From JASFJH01 sp050117725 (GTDB lineage Bacteria; Pseudomonadota; Gammaproteobacteria; AKS1), in contig JASFME010000167.1 of the NCBI GenBank assembly GCA_050117725.1, forward strand, positions 1-5,107: a stretch of 5,107 nucleotides of DNA, given 5' to 3'. Both the position numbers and the translations under genes were made by a program. Below are positions 1-5,107 of the stretch, piece by piece (the first letter of the stretch is position 1; each line of letters begins with the position of its first letter). The notes beneath the pieces were generated by a model. That model was not told the DNA's origin. It saw only the letters and a program-made list of their open reading frames with translations, and did no database searches.

Positions 1-3
1 CGC

Positions 4-795
4 ATGTGGTTTGAATGGGGCGGGTACCTGTTGCTCGGCGCATTTGCCGGGGTGGTCGCCGGCCTGCTCGGGGTCGGTGGCGGTCTGATCATCGTGCCCG
101 TACTTGTCTACATTTTCTCGCAGCAGGACTTTGCTCCCGAGGTGATCGTGCACCTCGCCGTGGGCACCTCGCTGGCGACGATCATCTTTACCTCGATTGC
201 CTCGATGCGCGCGCATCATCAACATGGTGCCGTACAGTGGCATGTGTTCCGGCAACTGGCACCGGGCATCGTGCTCGGTACCTTCATCGGTGCGGCGCTG
301 GCCGACGTTATGTCGTCGACCGTGCTACGCAGCTTTTTCGGTGTGTTTGAACTCGTGGTTGCGGCGCAAATGGCGATCAATGCCAAACCGGCCCCGCATA
401 GGCAACTGCCGGGTTTGGCCGGGACCTCCCTGGCCGGGATGGGCATCGGCACGCTCTCCGCCATCGTCGGCATTGGCGGCGGCACCATGACCGTGCCGTT
501 TATGGCCTGGTGTAATGTCGCCATGCAAAAGGCCGTTGCGACCTCGGCGGCGGTCGGTCTGCCGATCGCGCTTGCCGGTGCGACGGGCTACGTGTTTACG
601 GGCTGGAATGAAACTGGCTTGCCGGATTATGCCTTCGGCTATGTCTACTGGCCGGCACTTGCCGGTATTGTCATCATGAGTATGTTGACGGCGCCCCTCG
701 GTGCGAAGCTCGCGCATAAATTACCGGCAGCGAAGCTGAAACGGATATTTGCCCTGTTACTGGCCGTGCTCGGCGTGAGGATGTTGCTCGGCTAA
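4..795 (+). CDS. TauE/SafE family membrane permease (putative sulfite/organosulfonate anion exporter)
   Basis: A 263-residue, very hydrophobic inner-membrane protein. The family (TauE/SafE, formerly DUF81) is linked to export or movement of sulfur-containing anions such as sulfite, sulfoacetate or related sulfonates, but the substrate of this member cannot be read from sequence. The internal duplication typical of the family is visible: a glycine-rich motif GLLGVGGGLIIVP at residues 20-32 recurs as AIVGIGGGTMTVP at 153-165. Each is followed by a similar second helix (HLAVGTSLATI at 50-60; KAVATSAAVGLPIAL at 177-191) and by a Pro/Gly/Ala helix (P87-A100; T229-A237). About eight membrane segments are expected. 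Length matches the family (roughly 240-270). The ATG at position 4 gives a normal N-terminus, but only three bases precede it, so the ribosome binding site and any further upstream start are unseen. No sulfur-metabolism neighbour is present to narrow the substrate. Confidence 0.9.
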   Translation: MWFEWGGYLLLGAFAGVVAGLLGVGGGLIIVPVLVYIFSQQDFAPEVIVHLAVGTSLATIIFTSIASMRAHHQHGAVQWHVFRQLAPGIVLGTFIGAALADVMSSTVLRSFFGVFELVVAAQMAINAKPAPHRQLPGLAGTSLAGMGIGTLSAIVGIGGGTMTVPFMAWCNVAMQKAVATSAAVGLPIALAGATGYVFTGWNETGLPDYAFGYVYWPALAGIVIMSMLTAPLGAKLAHKLPAAKLKRIFALLLAVLGVRMLLG

Positions 796-811
796 CGTCC
801 CGGCGTATGAT
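784..811 (+). promoter_or_regulatory. Weak sigma70-like promoter candidate for the small membrane protein gene
   Basis: TATGAT at 806-811 matches five of six bases of the -10 consensus. TTGCTC at 784-789, 16 bases upstream, matches three of six bases of the -35 consensus and lies inside the end of the permease gene. A transcript would start near 818, leaving a leader of about 52 bases before the ATG at 870. The -35 match is poor, so this is a suggestion only. Confidence 0.25.
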
Positions 812-858
812 AGAGAGGTACCCGCAGTTAAGAAACAGTCATACGGTTGCCACGGGAC
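797..858. repeat. Interrupted inverted repeat between permease and small membrane protein genes
   Basis: Two nested arms face each other. GTCCCG (797-802) is complementary to CGGGAC (853-858), and CGTATGA (804-810) is complementary to TCATACG (839-845). One base separates the two left arms and seven separate the two right arms, so a stem would carry a bulge. The central loop is 28 bases. There is no T-run after it, so it does not look like an intrinsic terminator. It ends just before the GGAGG ribosome binding site at 861-865, so in a read-through transcript it could influence translation of the next gene. Function is unknown. Confidence 0.4.
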
Positions 859-860
859 AT

Positions 861-865
861 GGAGG
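861..865 (+). promoter_or_regulatory. Ribosome binding site that decides the start at 870
   Basis: GGAGG lies four bases before the ATG at 870, a strong match to the 16S rRNA tail at a slightly short spacing. Nothing comparable precedes the alternative in-frame ATG at 807. Confidence 0.7.
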
Positions 866-869
866 AATA

Positions 870-1214
870 ATGAACAAAGCCGTAAAACTCGTACTGGGCC
901 CGCTAAGCATCGTACCGCTGCTATATTTTATTGGTTTTTTCGTATTTGTCTTCTCGATGGTGTTTGGTGGCATGTCACCGCCTTTTACCGAATCACCCGG
1001 CCTTGCCAATGACTGGTTCCTGAAATTATTTATTGCCCACTTTGCGACAATATTATTAATCATGGCATTGATCGTCACTTACCTGGTTGTCCTGTTCAAA
1101 TCGACGTCGATTGAACAAAACATGAAAGTATTATGGACAATATTACTGTTGTTTTTTGGCGTCTTTGCCTTCCCGGTATTCTGGTATTTGTATATCTGGC
1201 GAACACGTGCATAA
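870..1214 (+). CDS. Small three-helix membrane protein of unknown function
   Basis: A 114-residue protein that I do not recognise. Three hydrophobic segments are clear: about residues 12-32 (with a Phe/Val-rich core), 53-76, and 86-110. The last is an aromatic helix ending PVFWYLYIWR, followed by a short basic tail, which suggests a cytoplasmic C-terminus. A Pro/Gly-rich loop (about 33-48) joins helices 1 and 2, and a polar loop (77-85) joins helices 2 and 3. I chose the ATG at 870 because GGAGG (861-865) precedes it by four bases. The in-frame ATG at 807 would add 21 polar residues and has no ribosome binding site. The gene is noticeably richer in A and T than its neighbours (runs such as ATATTATTAAT), but this partly reflects Phe, Ile and Leu codons. 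Neither neighbour gives a clear functional clue. That it is a real gene is well supported; any function would be a guess. Confidence 0.75.
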   Translation: MNKAVKLVLGPLSIVPLLYFIGFFVFVFSMVFGGMSPPFTESPGLANDWFLKLFIAHFATILLIMALIVTYLVVLFKSTSIEQNMKVLWTILLLFFGVFAFPVFWYLYIWRTRA

Positions 1215-1287
1215 CGCTGTATTGCAATGTCGGGTTTGTGCGTGAAATGATGGTCGGTACAGGCTGGCCGGGGATGAGGCATACAGC

Positions 1288-1707
1288 ATGACTGCACAGT
1301 GGCAACACTTTCATCATGGTGCCGATATCGGGGTACGGGGTATCGCCGACGACAAGGCCGGTGCTTTTGTGCAGGCCGCGCTGGCCATGTCGGCCGTAGT
1401 CGCGGATCTTGACAGCATTCAGAACCTTGAAAGTGTTGAGATCGCCTGTCAGGCACCGGATGACGAGATCCTGCTCGTCGACTGGCTCAATGCACTTGTC
1501 TATGAAATGGCGACACGCAAGATGCTGTTCGGACGTTTCGAACTGACCATCAAGGGCGATACACTCAGGGGCAAGGCCTGGGGTGAGCCGGTCGAACGAC
1601 AACGCCATCAGCCTGTGGTCGAGATCAAGGGCGCGACCTTCACCGAACTGAAGGTCGGGCAGGATGAGCAGGGCCGCTGGCTTGCGCAGTGCGTTGTGGA
1701 CGTCTAG
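1288..1707 (+). CDS. Archease, activating partner of the RNA ligase RtcB
   Basis: A 139-residue archease-family (former DUF101) protein. Archease helps RtcB load GMP onto its active-site histidine, allows repeated turnover and widens nucleotide use in RNA 3'-phosphate ligation. Family signatures are visible: the N-terminal His/Asp motif with H9, H10, D13 and G15 (HHGADIG); the central ILLVDWLNALVYE at residues 61-73; a Gly-rich turn near 90-99; and the C-terminal AQCVVDV ending in D138. D13 and D138 correspond to the conserved acidic, metal-binding positions near the two ends of family members. Length is normal. GAGG (1276-1279) sits eight bases before the ATG. The next gene is rtcB, 11 bases downstream, a known and strongly supportive pairing. 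The 73-base upstream gap contains only a weak promoter-like pair (TTGCAA at 1222-1227, AATGAT at 1246-1251), so transcription may come from there or from the gene before. Confidence 0.95.
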   Translation: MTAQWQHFHHGADIGVRGIADDKAGAFVQAALAMSAVVADLDSIQNLESVEIACQAPDDEILLVDWLNALVYEMATRKMLFGRFELTIKGDTLRGKAWGEPVERQRHQPVVEIKGATFTELKVGQDEQGRWLAQCVVDV

Positions 1708-1711
1708 GGAG
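1707..1711 (+). promoter_or_regulatory. Ribosome binding site for rtcB, overlapping the archease stop codon
   Basis: GGGAG begins on the G of the archease TAG stop (1705-1707) and lies seven bases before the ATG at 1719. This supports 1719 as the start of rtcB and suggests that ribosomes ending archease can begin RtcB directly, coupling production of the two partners. Confidence 0.7.
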
Positions 1712-1718
1712 CACGGGC

Positions 1719-3149
1719 ATGGATCTGGGAAAACTCGTACAGGTGTCTGAATTCGAATGGCATGTCATGCCGCATGGCGAGATGCGTGTACCCGGCATCA
1801 TTTACGCCTCGCAACAACTCATGGAGGAGATGGACAACAAGGTCTACGAGCAGGTCTGCAACGTGGCCACACTGCCCGGCATCGTCAGGGCCTCATATGC
1901 GATGCCCGATGCGCACTGGGGCTACGGCTTTCCGATCGGCGGGGTGGCGGCTTTCGATGCCGATGCGGGCGGTGTGATCTCCGCCGGCGGGGTCGGTTTC
2001 GATATCTCGTGCGGCGTGCGCACGCTGCTCACCGGCCTGCATGCCAGCGAGGTCGAGGCGGTCAAGGAGCGTCTTGCCGATGTTCTGTATCATCGCATAC
2101 CGGCTGGCCTGGGCAGTACCGGCCAGATCCATCTGAACGATCAGCAAATGGATGACATGCTGCGCGGCGGTGCGAAATGGGCCGTGGCGCGGGGCTGGGG
2201 TGAAGCCGATGATCTGCTGCGCACCGAAGAAGGTGGTTGCATGGCCGGTGCCGAGCCGGGACAGGTCTCGCAACTGGCGAAGAAACGGCAACGTAACGAA
2301 ATGGGCACGCTCGGTTCAGGTAACCACTACCTCGAGGTGCAACGGGTCAGGGAGATCTACGACACGGTCACGGCCGACAGTTTCGGTCTGAAGCAGGACG
2401 AGGTCGTGGTCAGCATCCATTGTGGCTCGCGCGGCCTGGGCCACCAGATCGGTACCGAGTTTTTGCGTGCCATGGTCATTGCCGCCGGTAAACATGGCAT
2501 TCATTTACCGGATCGGGAACTGGCCTGTGCGCCGATCAAGTCTGATATCGGTCATGCCTATCTCGGCGCGATGCGTGCCGGTATCAACTGTGCGCTGGCC
2601 AACCGCGAGATCATCACGCACCTGACACGCGAGGCCTTTGCCGCCGTGTTTACCGGTACGCACCTCGCCTTGCTGTATGATGTTTCGCACAACACCTGCA
2701 AAGTCGAGGAACACGAAATCGACGGTGTGCAGCGGCAACTCTATATCCATCGCAAGGGCGCGACCCGTGCCTACGGGCCGGGACACAAGGAAATCCCCGC
2801 GGCATTGCGCGCCACCGGCCAGCCCGTGATTATCGGCGGCACGATGGGTACCGCCTCCTATATACTCGTCGGTGCCGAGCAGGGTGAACAACGTTCTTTC
2901 AGTTCGGCCTGCCACGGGGCCGGGCGCGGCATGAGTCGCCGCGCCGCGACGAAAAAGTGGCGCGGCAGGAAGGTCATCGATGACCTTGCCTACCAGGGCA
3001 TCATTATTCGTAGCCCGTCGTTGCGCGGCGTCGCGGAAGAGGCGCCGGGTGCCTACAAGGATGTCAGCGATGTCGTGCAGGCCGCGGAGAGTGCAGGTCT
3101 GGCCCGCAAGGTTGCACGGCTCGAGCCGATGGTGTGTATCAAGGGGTGA
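1719..3149 (+). CDS. rtcB: RtcB RNA-splicing ligase (GTP-dependent, 3'-phosphate/5'-OH joining)
   Basis: A 476-residue cytoplasmic enzyme that seals RNA ends carrying a 3'-phosphate (or 2',3'-cyclic phosphate) to 5'-OH ends, using GTP and Mn2+ through a histidine-GMP intermediate. Every catalytic element can be placed: D95 and C98 in GGVGFDISCG; N202 and H203 in GTLGSGNHYLE; H234 in IHCGSRGLGHQ; H324 in YDVSHNTCK; the guanylated nucleophile H399 in SACHGAGRGMSRR; and K475 next to the C-terminus. From D95 to H234 the numbering coincides with the Pyrococcus horikoshii enzyme as I recall it, and later residues are shifted by five. Length resembles the archaeal/metazoan form (about 480) rather than the 408-residue E. 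coli protein. No intein is present. A GTG at 1689 would extend the protein by ten residues into archease, but the ATG at 1719 has the ribosome binding site and gives the typical N-terminus. In bacteria the enzyme is linked to repair of cleaved tRNA and rRNA. No rtcA or rtcR is seen here. Confidence 0.97.
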   Translation: MDLGKLVQVSEFEWHVMPHGEMRVPGIIYASQQLMEEMDNKVYEQVCNVATLPGIVRASYAMPDAHWGYGFPIGGVAAFDADAGGVISAGGVGFDISCGVRTLLTGLHASEVEAVKERLADVLYHRIPAGLGSTGQIHLNDQQMDDMLRGGAKWAVARGWGEADDLLRTEEGGCMAGAEPGQVSQLAKKRQRNEMGTLGSGNHYLEVQRVREIYDTVTADSFGLKQDEVVVSIHCGSRGLGHQIGTEFLRAMVIAAGKHGIHLPDRELACAPIKSDIGHAYLGAMRAGINCALANREIITHLTREAFAAVFTGTHLALLYDVSHNTCKVEEHEIDGVQRQLYIHRKGATRAYGPGHKEIPAALRATGQPVIIGGTMGTASYILVGAEQGEQRSFSSACHGAGRGMSRRAATKKWRGRKVIDDLAYQGIIIRSPSLRGVAEEAPGAYKDVSDVVQAAESAGLARKVARLEPMVCIKG

Positions 3150-3157
3150 GAGGTAGC

Positions 3158-3183
3158 GGCTATTTGATTTCAATACTATAGCC
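3158..3183. repeat. Short inverted repeat between rtcB and the HD-GYP gene
   Basis: GGCTAT (3158-3163) is complementary to ATAGCC (3178-3183). Inside it, TTGA (3164-3167) faces TCAA (3170-3173), so a bulged hairpin is possible. It lies in the 49-base gap and ends 15 bases before the next ATG. There is no T-run after it, which argues against an intrinsic terminator. It could be a weak RNA structure or a protein site; only the pairing is seen. Confidence 0.35.
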
Positions 3184-3198
3184 CTGCAAAGTAGTTGT

Positions 3199-4404
3199 AT
3201 GCCAGTCAAGCAAATCCCTTCCAACGAAATCGAAATCGGCATGTACGTCGCCAGCCTGGATCGTCCCTGGAGCGAAACCCCGTTCCTGTTCCAGGGCTTC
3301 GAGGTGCATAGCCAGCAGGAAATCGACGAACTGCAACGTCTCACCAGGCATGTCCACATCATGGTGCCCGACGAGGAGATCGTGCTGACAAGGTTGCCCT
3401 CCGACCATACGGAGACCATGGCGGCCTCGAAGCTGTTACACAAGATAACCTACAGAGACACTGTTGCCGCCAAAGAAGAAGTGAAGAAGGTGCGGCATTC
3501 ACATGAAACGATTTCGCGGCTGATCACCGAGGTCAAATCACTGGTGCAGGCAGATGGCCCGTTACGGCTGGAGCTTATTGAACAGCCGGTCAAGCTCATG
3601 GTGAACAGTGTCGTAAATAATCCCGATGCCTATCTGTGGCTCACCCGCATCAAGAAGTTCGATTCTTTCTTATACAGGGACTCACTTACTGCCGCCGTGT
3701 GGGGAACCGCGCTGGGTCGGCAACTGGGCATACCCGAGCAGGAATTGCAAACGCTGGCCACGGGTTGCATGCTCATGGACGTTGGCAAGCTGGCGCTACC
3801 GGTCGAACTGCTGCAGAAACATAGTCGTCTCGACCACGATGACTGGGAACTGATGAAAACCCACGTTGGCCATGGACTGTCAATCCTGGAAGCCGATCCG
3901 CAGTGCACAACGGATATTCTGGACATTGTGCGTACTCACCATGAGAGGCTCAATGGCAGCGGTTATCCTGCCGGTCTGCACGGTAGCCAGATCCCGTTGT
4001 TCGGCCAGATCGCCGGGATTGTCGATTTCTACGTGGCAGTGACAACGCCACGCCCGTTCGCCAGGGTTATCTCGCCCTCGCAGGCCGAGCAGATGCTGTA
4101 TGAGCAACAGGGCCGCTACTTCGACGAGACCCTGGTCGAGTATTTCATCCAGACGCTCAGCACCTACCCGACCGGTTCACTGGTGGAACTGACCACGGGT
4201 GAGGTCGCCATCGTTATGGCGCAGAACCCTGGTCTGCGCCTCAAACCCGACGTGGTGTTGCTGCTCAAACCGGACAAACAGCCGTATGGCGTTTATAGCG
4301 TTGTCAGTCTGGCCAGTTACCGCGAGAACAACATGCCGGTGGCGATCGTGAGGACGCTGAAAGATGGCGAGTACGGCCTGAATATTGAAGAGCTTGCATT
4401 GTGA
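3199..4404 (+). CDS. DUF3391 and HD-GYP domain protein with degenerate HD motif (cyclic-di-GMP phosphodiesterase family)
   Basis: A 401-residue cytoplasmic protein. Residues 1 to about 70 form a DUF3391 domain (IPSNEIEIGMYVASLDRPW, then FQGFEVHSQQEIDEL). Residues about 75-120 look like a helical linker, and about 140-320 form an HD-GYP domain. A tail to 401 (YPTGSLVEL, VAIVMAQNPGLRLKPDVVLL) is normal for this subgroup. HD-GYP proteins usually hydrolyse cyclic-di-GMP to lower biofilm signalling. The GYP half is intact: H222, H247, H248, E249, GSGYP at 253-257, D276 and the PRPF turn at 284-287. The HD half is not. The expected first His (in a YRHS-like motif) is D161 (YRDS), and the HD pair in LLHDIGK is M193-D194 (LMDVGK). 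The protein may therefore bind metal differently, be inactive, or act as a sensor or partner. The ATG at 3199 has only a weak ribosome binding site and no clear promoter, so the gene may be read through from rtcB. Confidence 0.93.
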   Translation: MPVKQIPSNEIEIGMYVASLDRPWSETPFLFQGFEVHSQQEIDELQRLTRHVHIMVPDEEIVLTRLPSDHTETMAASKLLHKITYRDTVAAKEEVKKVRHSHETISRLITEVKSLVQADGPLRLELIEQPVKLMVNSVVNNPDAYLWLTRIKKFDSFLYRDSLTAAVWGTALGRQLGIPEQELQTLATGCMLMDVGKLALPVELLQKHSRLDHDDWELMKTHVGHGLSILEADPQCTTDILDIVRTHHERLNGSGYPAGLHGSQIPLFGQIAGIVDFYVAVTTPRPFARVISPSQAEQMLYEQQGRYFDETLVEYFIQTLSTYPTGSLVELTTGEVAIVMAQNPGLRLKPDVVLLLKPDKQPYGVYSVVSLASYRENNMPVAIVRTLKDGEYGLNIEELAL

Positions 4405-4414
4405 GCAGTGCAAG
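4393..4414. repeat. Hairpin-forming inverted repeat spanning the HD-GYP stop codon
   Basis: CTTGCATTG (4393-4401) can pair with CAGTGCAAG (4406-4414) as nine base pairs including one G-U, with a four-base loop. The TGA stop (4402-4404) is the first three bases of that loop. A T-run is missing afterwards (GCGGGTTTGAAG follows), so it is not a standard intrinsic terminator, though it could slow or protect the transcript end. A second pair, GCGGG (4415-4419) with CCCGC (4444-4448), follows with a long loop. Confidence 0.4.
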
Positions 4415-4489
4415 GCGGGTTTGAAGAAAAAAGTTCTCCTGTTCCCGCATCGCAATCGATTACTCTTTCTTTACCTGTTCTCAATTGCA

Positions 4490-4503
4490 TTGATCTGGAT
4501 CAA
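4490..4503 (+). promoter_or_regulatory. Perfect FNR/CRP-family box (FNR, Anr or Dnr site)
   Basis: TTGATCTGGATCAA is an exact match to the FNR consensus TTGAT-N4-ATCAA, with both half-sites complete. FNR and its relatives Anr and Dnr recognise this motif and respond to loss of oxygen (iron-sulfur forms) or to nitric oxide (Dnr type); sequence alone cannot tell which. The site lies in a real intergenic gap, correctly spaced from a -10 element and upstream of the flavin oxidoreductase gene, which makes a chance match unlikely. The left half-site also overlaps a small inverted repeat, TCAAT-TGC-ATTGA (4481-4493), of unknown meaning. Confidence 0.85.
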
Positions 4504-4538
4504 ACATTTCTGTTTGCCGGGTAAATATACTCGCTTGT
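4503..4538 (+). promoter_or_regulatory. Class II FNR-activated core promoter of the flavin oxidoreductase gene
   Basis: TATACT at 4526-4531 matches five of six bases of the -10 consensus. Exactly 22 bases separate it from the FNR box. If transcription starts near 4538, the box is centred at -41.5, the classical position for class II FNR activation. The expected -35 place (about 4503-4508, AACATT) has no TTGACA-like sequence, as is usual for a promoter that needs an activator. The leader before the ATG at 4569 would be about 31 bases. Confidence 0.75.
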
Positions 4539-4568
4539 GTTATCACCCTTCCTTGCAGGTATTTAGAC

Positions 4569-5107
4569 ATGATCCAGACACAGTTACCGCCCTTGAACAT
4601 AAAGGGAAAGTCGTTATTGCCCATCATCCAGGGCGGCATGGGCGTCGGTGTATCGGGCCATCGCCTGGCTGGCCATGTGGCGCATGAGGGGGCAATTGGC
4701 ACGATTGCCAGTGTTGATCTGCGCGTGTTGCACAAGGACCTGTGGGCGCGCGGCCGGCGTGTCCGCGACAAGGCTGTGATCGATGCTCTTAATCTCGAGG
4801 CGCTGGATCGTGAAATCAAAAGCGCAAAGAAGATCGCAAACGGCAAGGGTATGATTGCCGTGAACGTGATGAAGGCCGTTGATATGCACGCCAGCCTCGT
4901 GCGCCAGGCCTGCGAGAGCGGCGCGGATGCGATTATCATGGGTGCCGGTCTGCCACTGGATCTGCCTGACATGGTGGAAGGCTATGACGATGTGGCGTTG
5001 ATCCCGATCCTGTCGGAAGAGCGCGGTGTGCGTGCGGTACTGAAAAAATGGCTGCGCAAGGGCCGTCGGCCCGATGCGATTGTGATCGAGCACCCGCGTT
5101 ATGCCGG
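4569..5107 (+). CDS. Nitronate monooxygenase/2-nitropropane dioxygenase family flavin oxidoreductase, 3' end beyond window
   Basis: The first 179 residues of an FMN-dependent TIM-barrel oxidoreductase; the frame is open to the window edge. Family marks are PIIQGGMGVGVSGHRLAGHVA at residues 18-38 (the first strand and flavin phosphate-binding turn), EGAIGTIASV at 40-49, GMIAVNVM at 94-101, GADAIIMGAGLPLDLP at 118-133, and DAIVIEHPRYA at 169-179. In relatives this last stretch leads directly into an AGGH motif holding the catalytic His. Here the sequence stops one or two residues short of it, so its presence cannot be confirmed. Members oxidise alkyl nitronates, but the family also includes NADH:quinone reductases, FabK-type enoyl reductases and PfaD-like proteins. 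Many automatic nitronate monooxygenase labels are unproven. The ATG at 4569 is preceded by CAGGT (4556-4560) at eight bases, a reasonable ribosome binding site. A perfect FNR box and -10 element control it, which suggests expression at low oxygen and fits poorly with an oxygenase role. Confidence 0.9.
   Translation, partial: MIQTQLPPLNIKGKSLLPIIQGGMGVGVSGHRLAGHVAHEGAIGTIASVDLRVLHKDLWARGRRVRDKAVIDALNLEALDREIKSAKKIANGKGMIAVNVMKAVDMHASLVRQACESGADAIIMGAGLPLDLPDMVEGYDDVALIPILSEERGVRAVLKKWLRKGRRPDAIVIEHPRYA

Noticed and set aside
807..869. Longer N-terminus for the small membrane protein from the ATG at 807
   Set aside because: It has no ribosome binding site, and its polar residues are read from the palindrome region. 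The ATG at 870 has GGAGG.
1215..1287. Possible tRNA or other RNA gene in the gap before archease
   Set aside because: There is no cloverleaf arms or T-loop motif, and the gap is too short once the ribosome binding site is counted. Only weak promoter-like hexamers are seen.
1096..1608. Minus-strand open frame of 170 codons across the small membrane protein and archease
   Set aside because: It spans two plus-strand genes and their gap, with no family motif and no ribosome binding site that I could support.
1689..1718. Upstream GTG start for rtcB
   Set aside because: It would overlap archease and add ten residues unlike RtcB N-termini. The ATG at 1719 has a well-spaced GGGAG and gives numbering matching known RtcB proteins.
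2505..3443. Long open frame (312 codons) on the minus strand
   Set aside because: It lies opposite the end of rtcB and the start of the HD-GYP gene, both with unmistakable family motifs. Its translation shows no recognisable domain, and long antisense frames are common in GC-rich genes.
4481..4614. Minus-strand open frames (4481-4972, 4614-5093) opposite the last gene
   Set aside because: The plus strand encodes a clear flavin oxidoreductase with promoter and ribosome binding site. The minus-strand translations have no recognisable features.
4385..4687. Plus-strand open frame crossing from the HD-GYP end into the flavin oxidoreductase
   Set aside because: It starts with TTG inside the HD-GYP gene, covers the FNR promoter and runs out of frame into the next gene. 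It is better explained as chance reading through a regulatory gap.

Overview
The window holds six genes on the + strand, closely spaced and with no mobile element, RNA gene or CRISPR array. Codon use, GC-rich genes, short spacers, a DUF3391/HD-GYP protein and a textbook FNR-type promoter suggest a gammaproteobacterium, probably one that can live with little or no oxygen. This is an inference from gene content; there is no taxonomic marker here.

Layout. Positions 4-795 encode a TauE/SafE-type membrane permease. After a 74-base gap with an interrupted palindrome and a weak promoter candidate comes a small three-helix membrane protein of unknown function (870-1214), which is clearly more AT-rich than its neighbours. 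Next is an RNA repair pair: archease (1288-1707) and the RNA ligase RtcB (1719-3149). They are separated by 11 bases and surely co-translated; the RtcB ribosome binding site starts on the last base of the archease stop codon. No rtcA or rtcR lies in the window. Positions 3199-4404 encode a DUF3391 plus HD-GYP protein of the cyclic-di-GMP phosphodiesterase family. It keeps the GYP half, but the two histidines expected at the first metal-ligand position and in the HD pair are replaced (Asp161 and Met193). The last gene (4569 to the window end, incomplete) is a flavin oxidoreductase of the nitronate monooxygenase/2-nitropropane dioxygenase family.

The 164-base gap before the last gene (4405-4568) carries the clearest regulatory signal: a perfect FNR box, TTGAT-CTGG-ATCAA, exactly 22 bases upstream of a TATACT -10 element. 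This is the geometry of a class II FNR-activated promoter. It implies that a gene whose family name refers to an oxygen-using reaction is switched on when oxygen is low, or by a nitric-oxide-sensing FNR relative, so the real reaction may differ from the family label.

Apart from archease and RtcB, the genes have no obvious joint pathway. The most interesting items are the FNR promoter with its oxidoreductase, the degenerate HD-GYP protein, and the archaeal-length RtcB with its archease partner.
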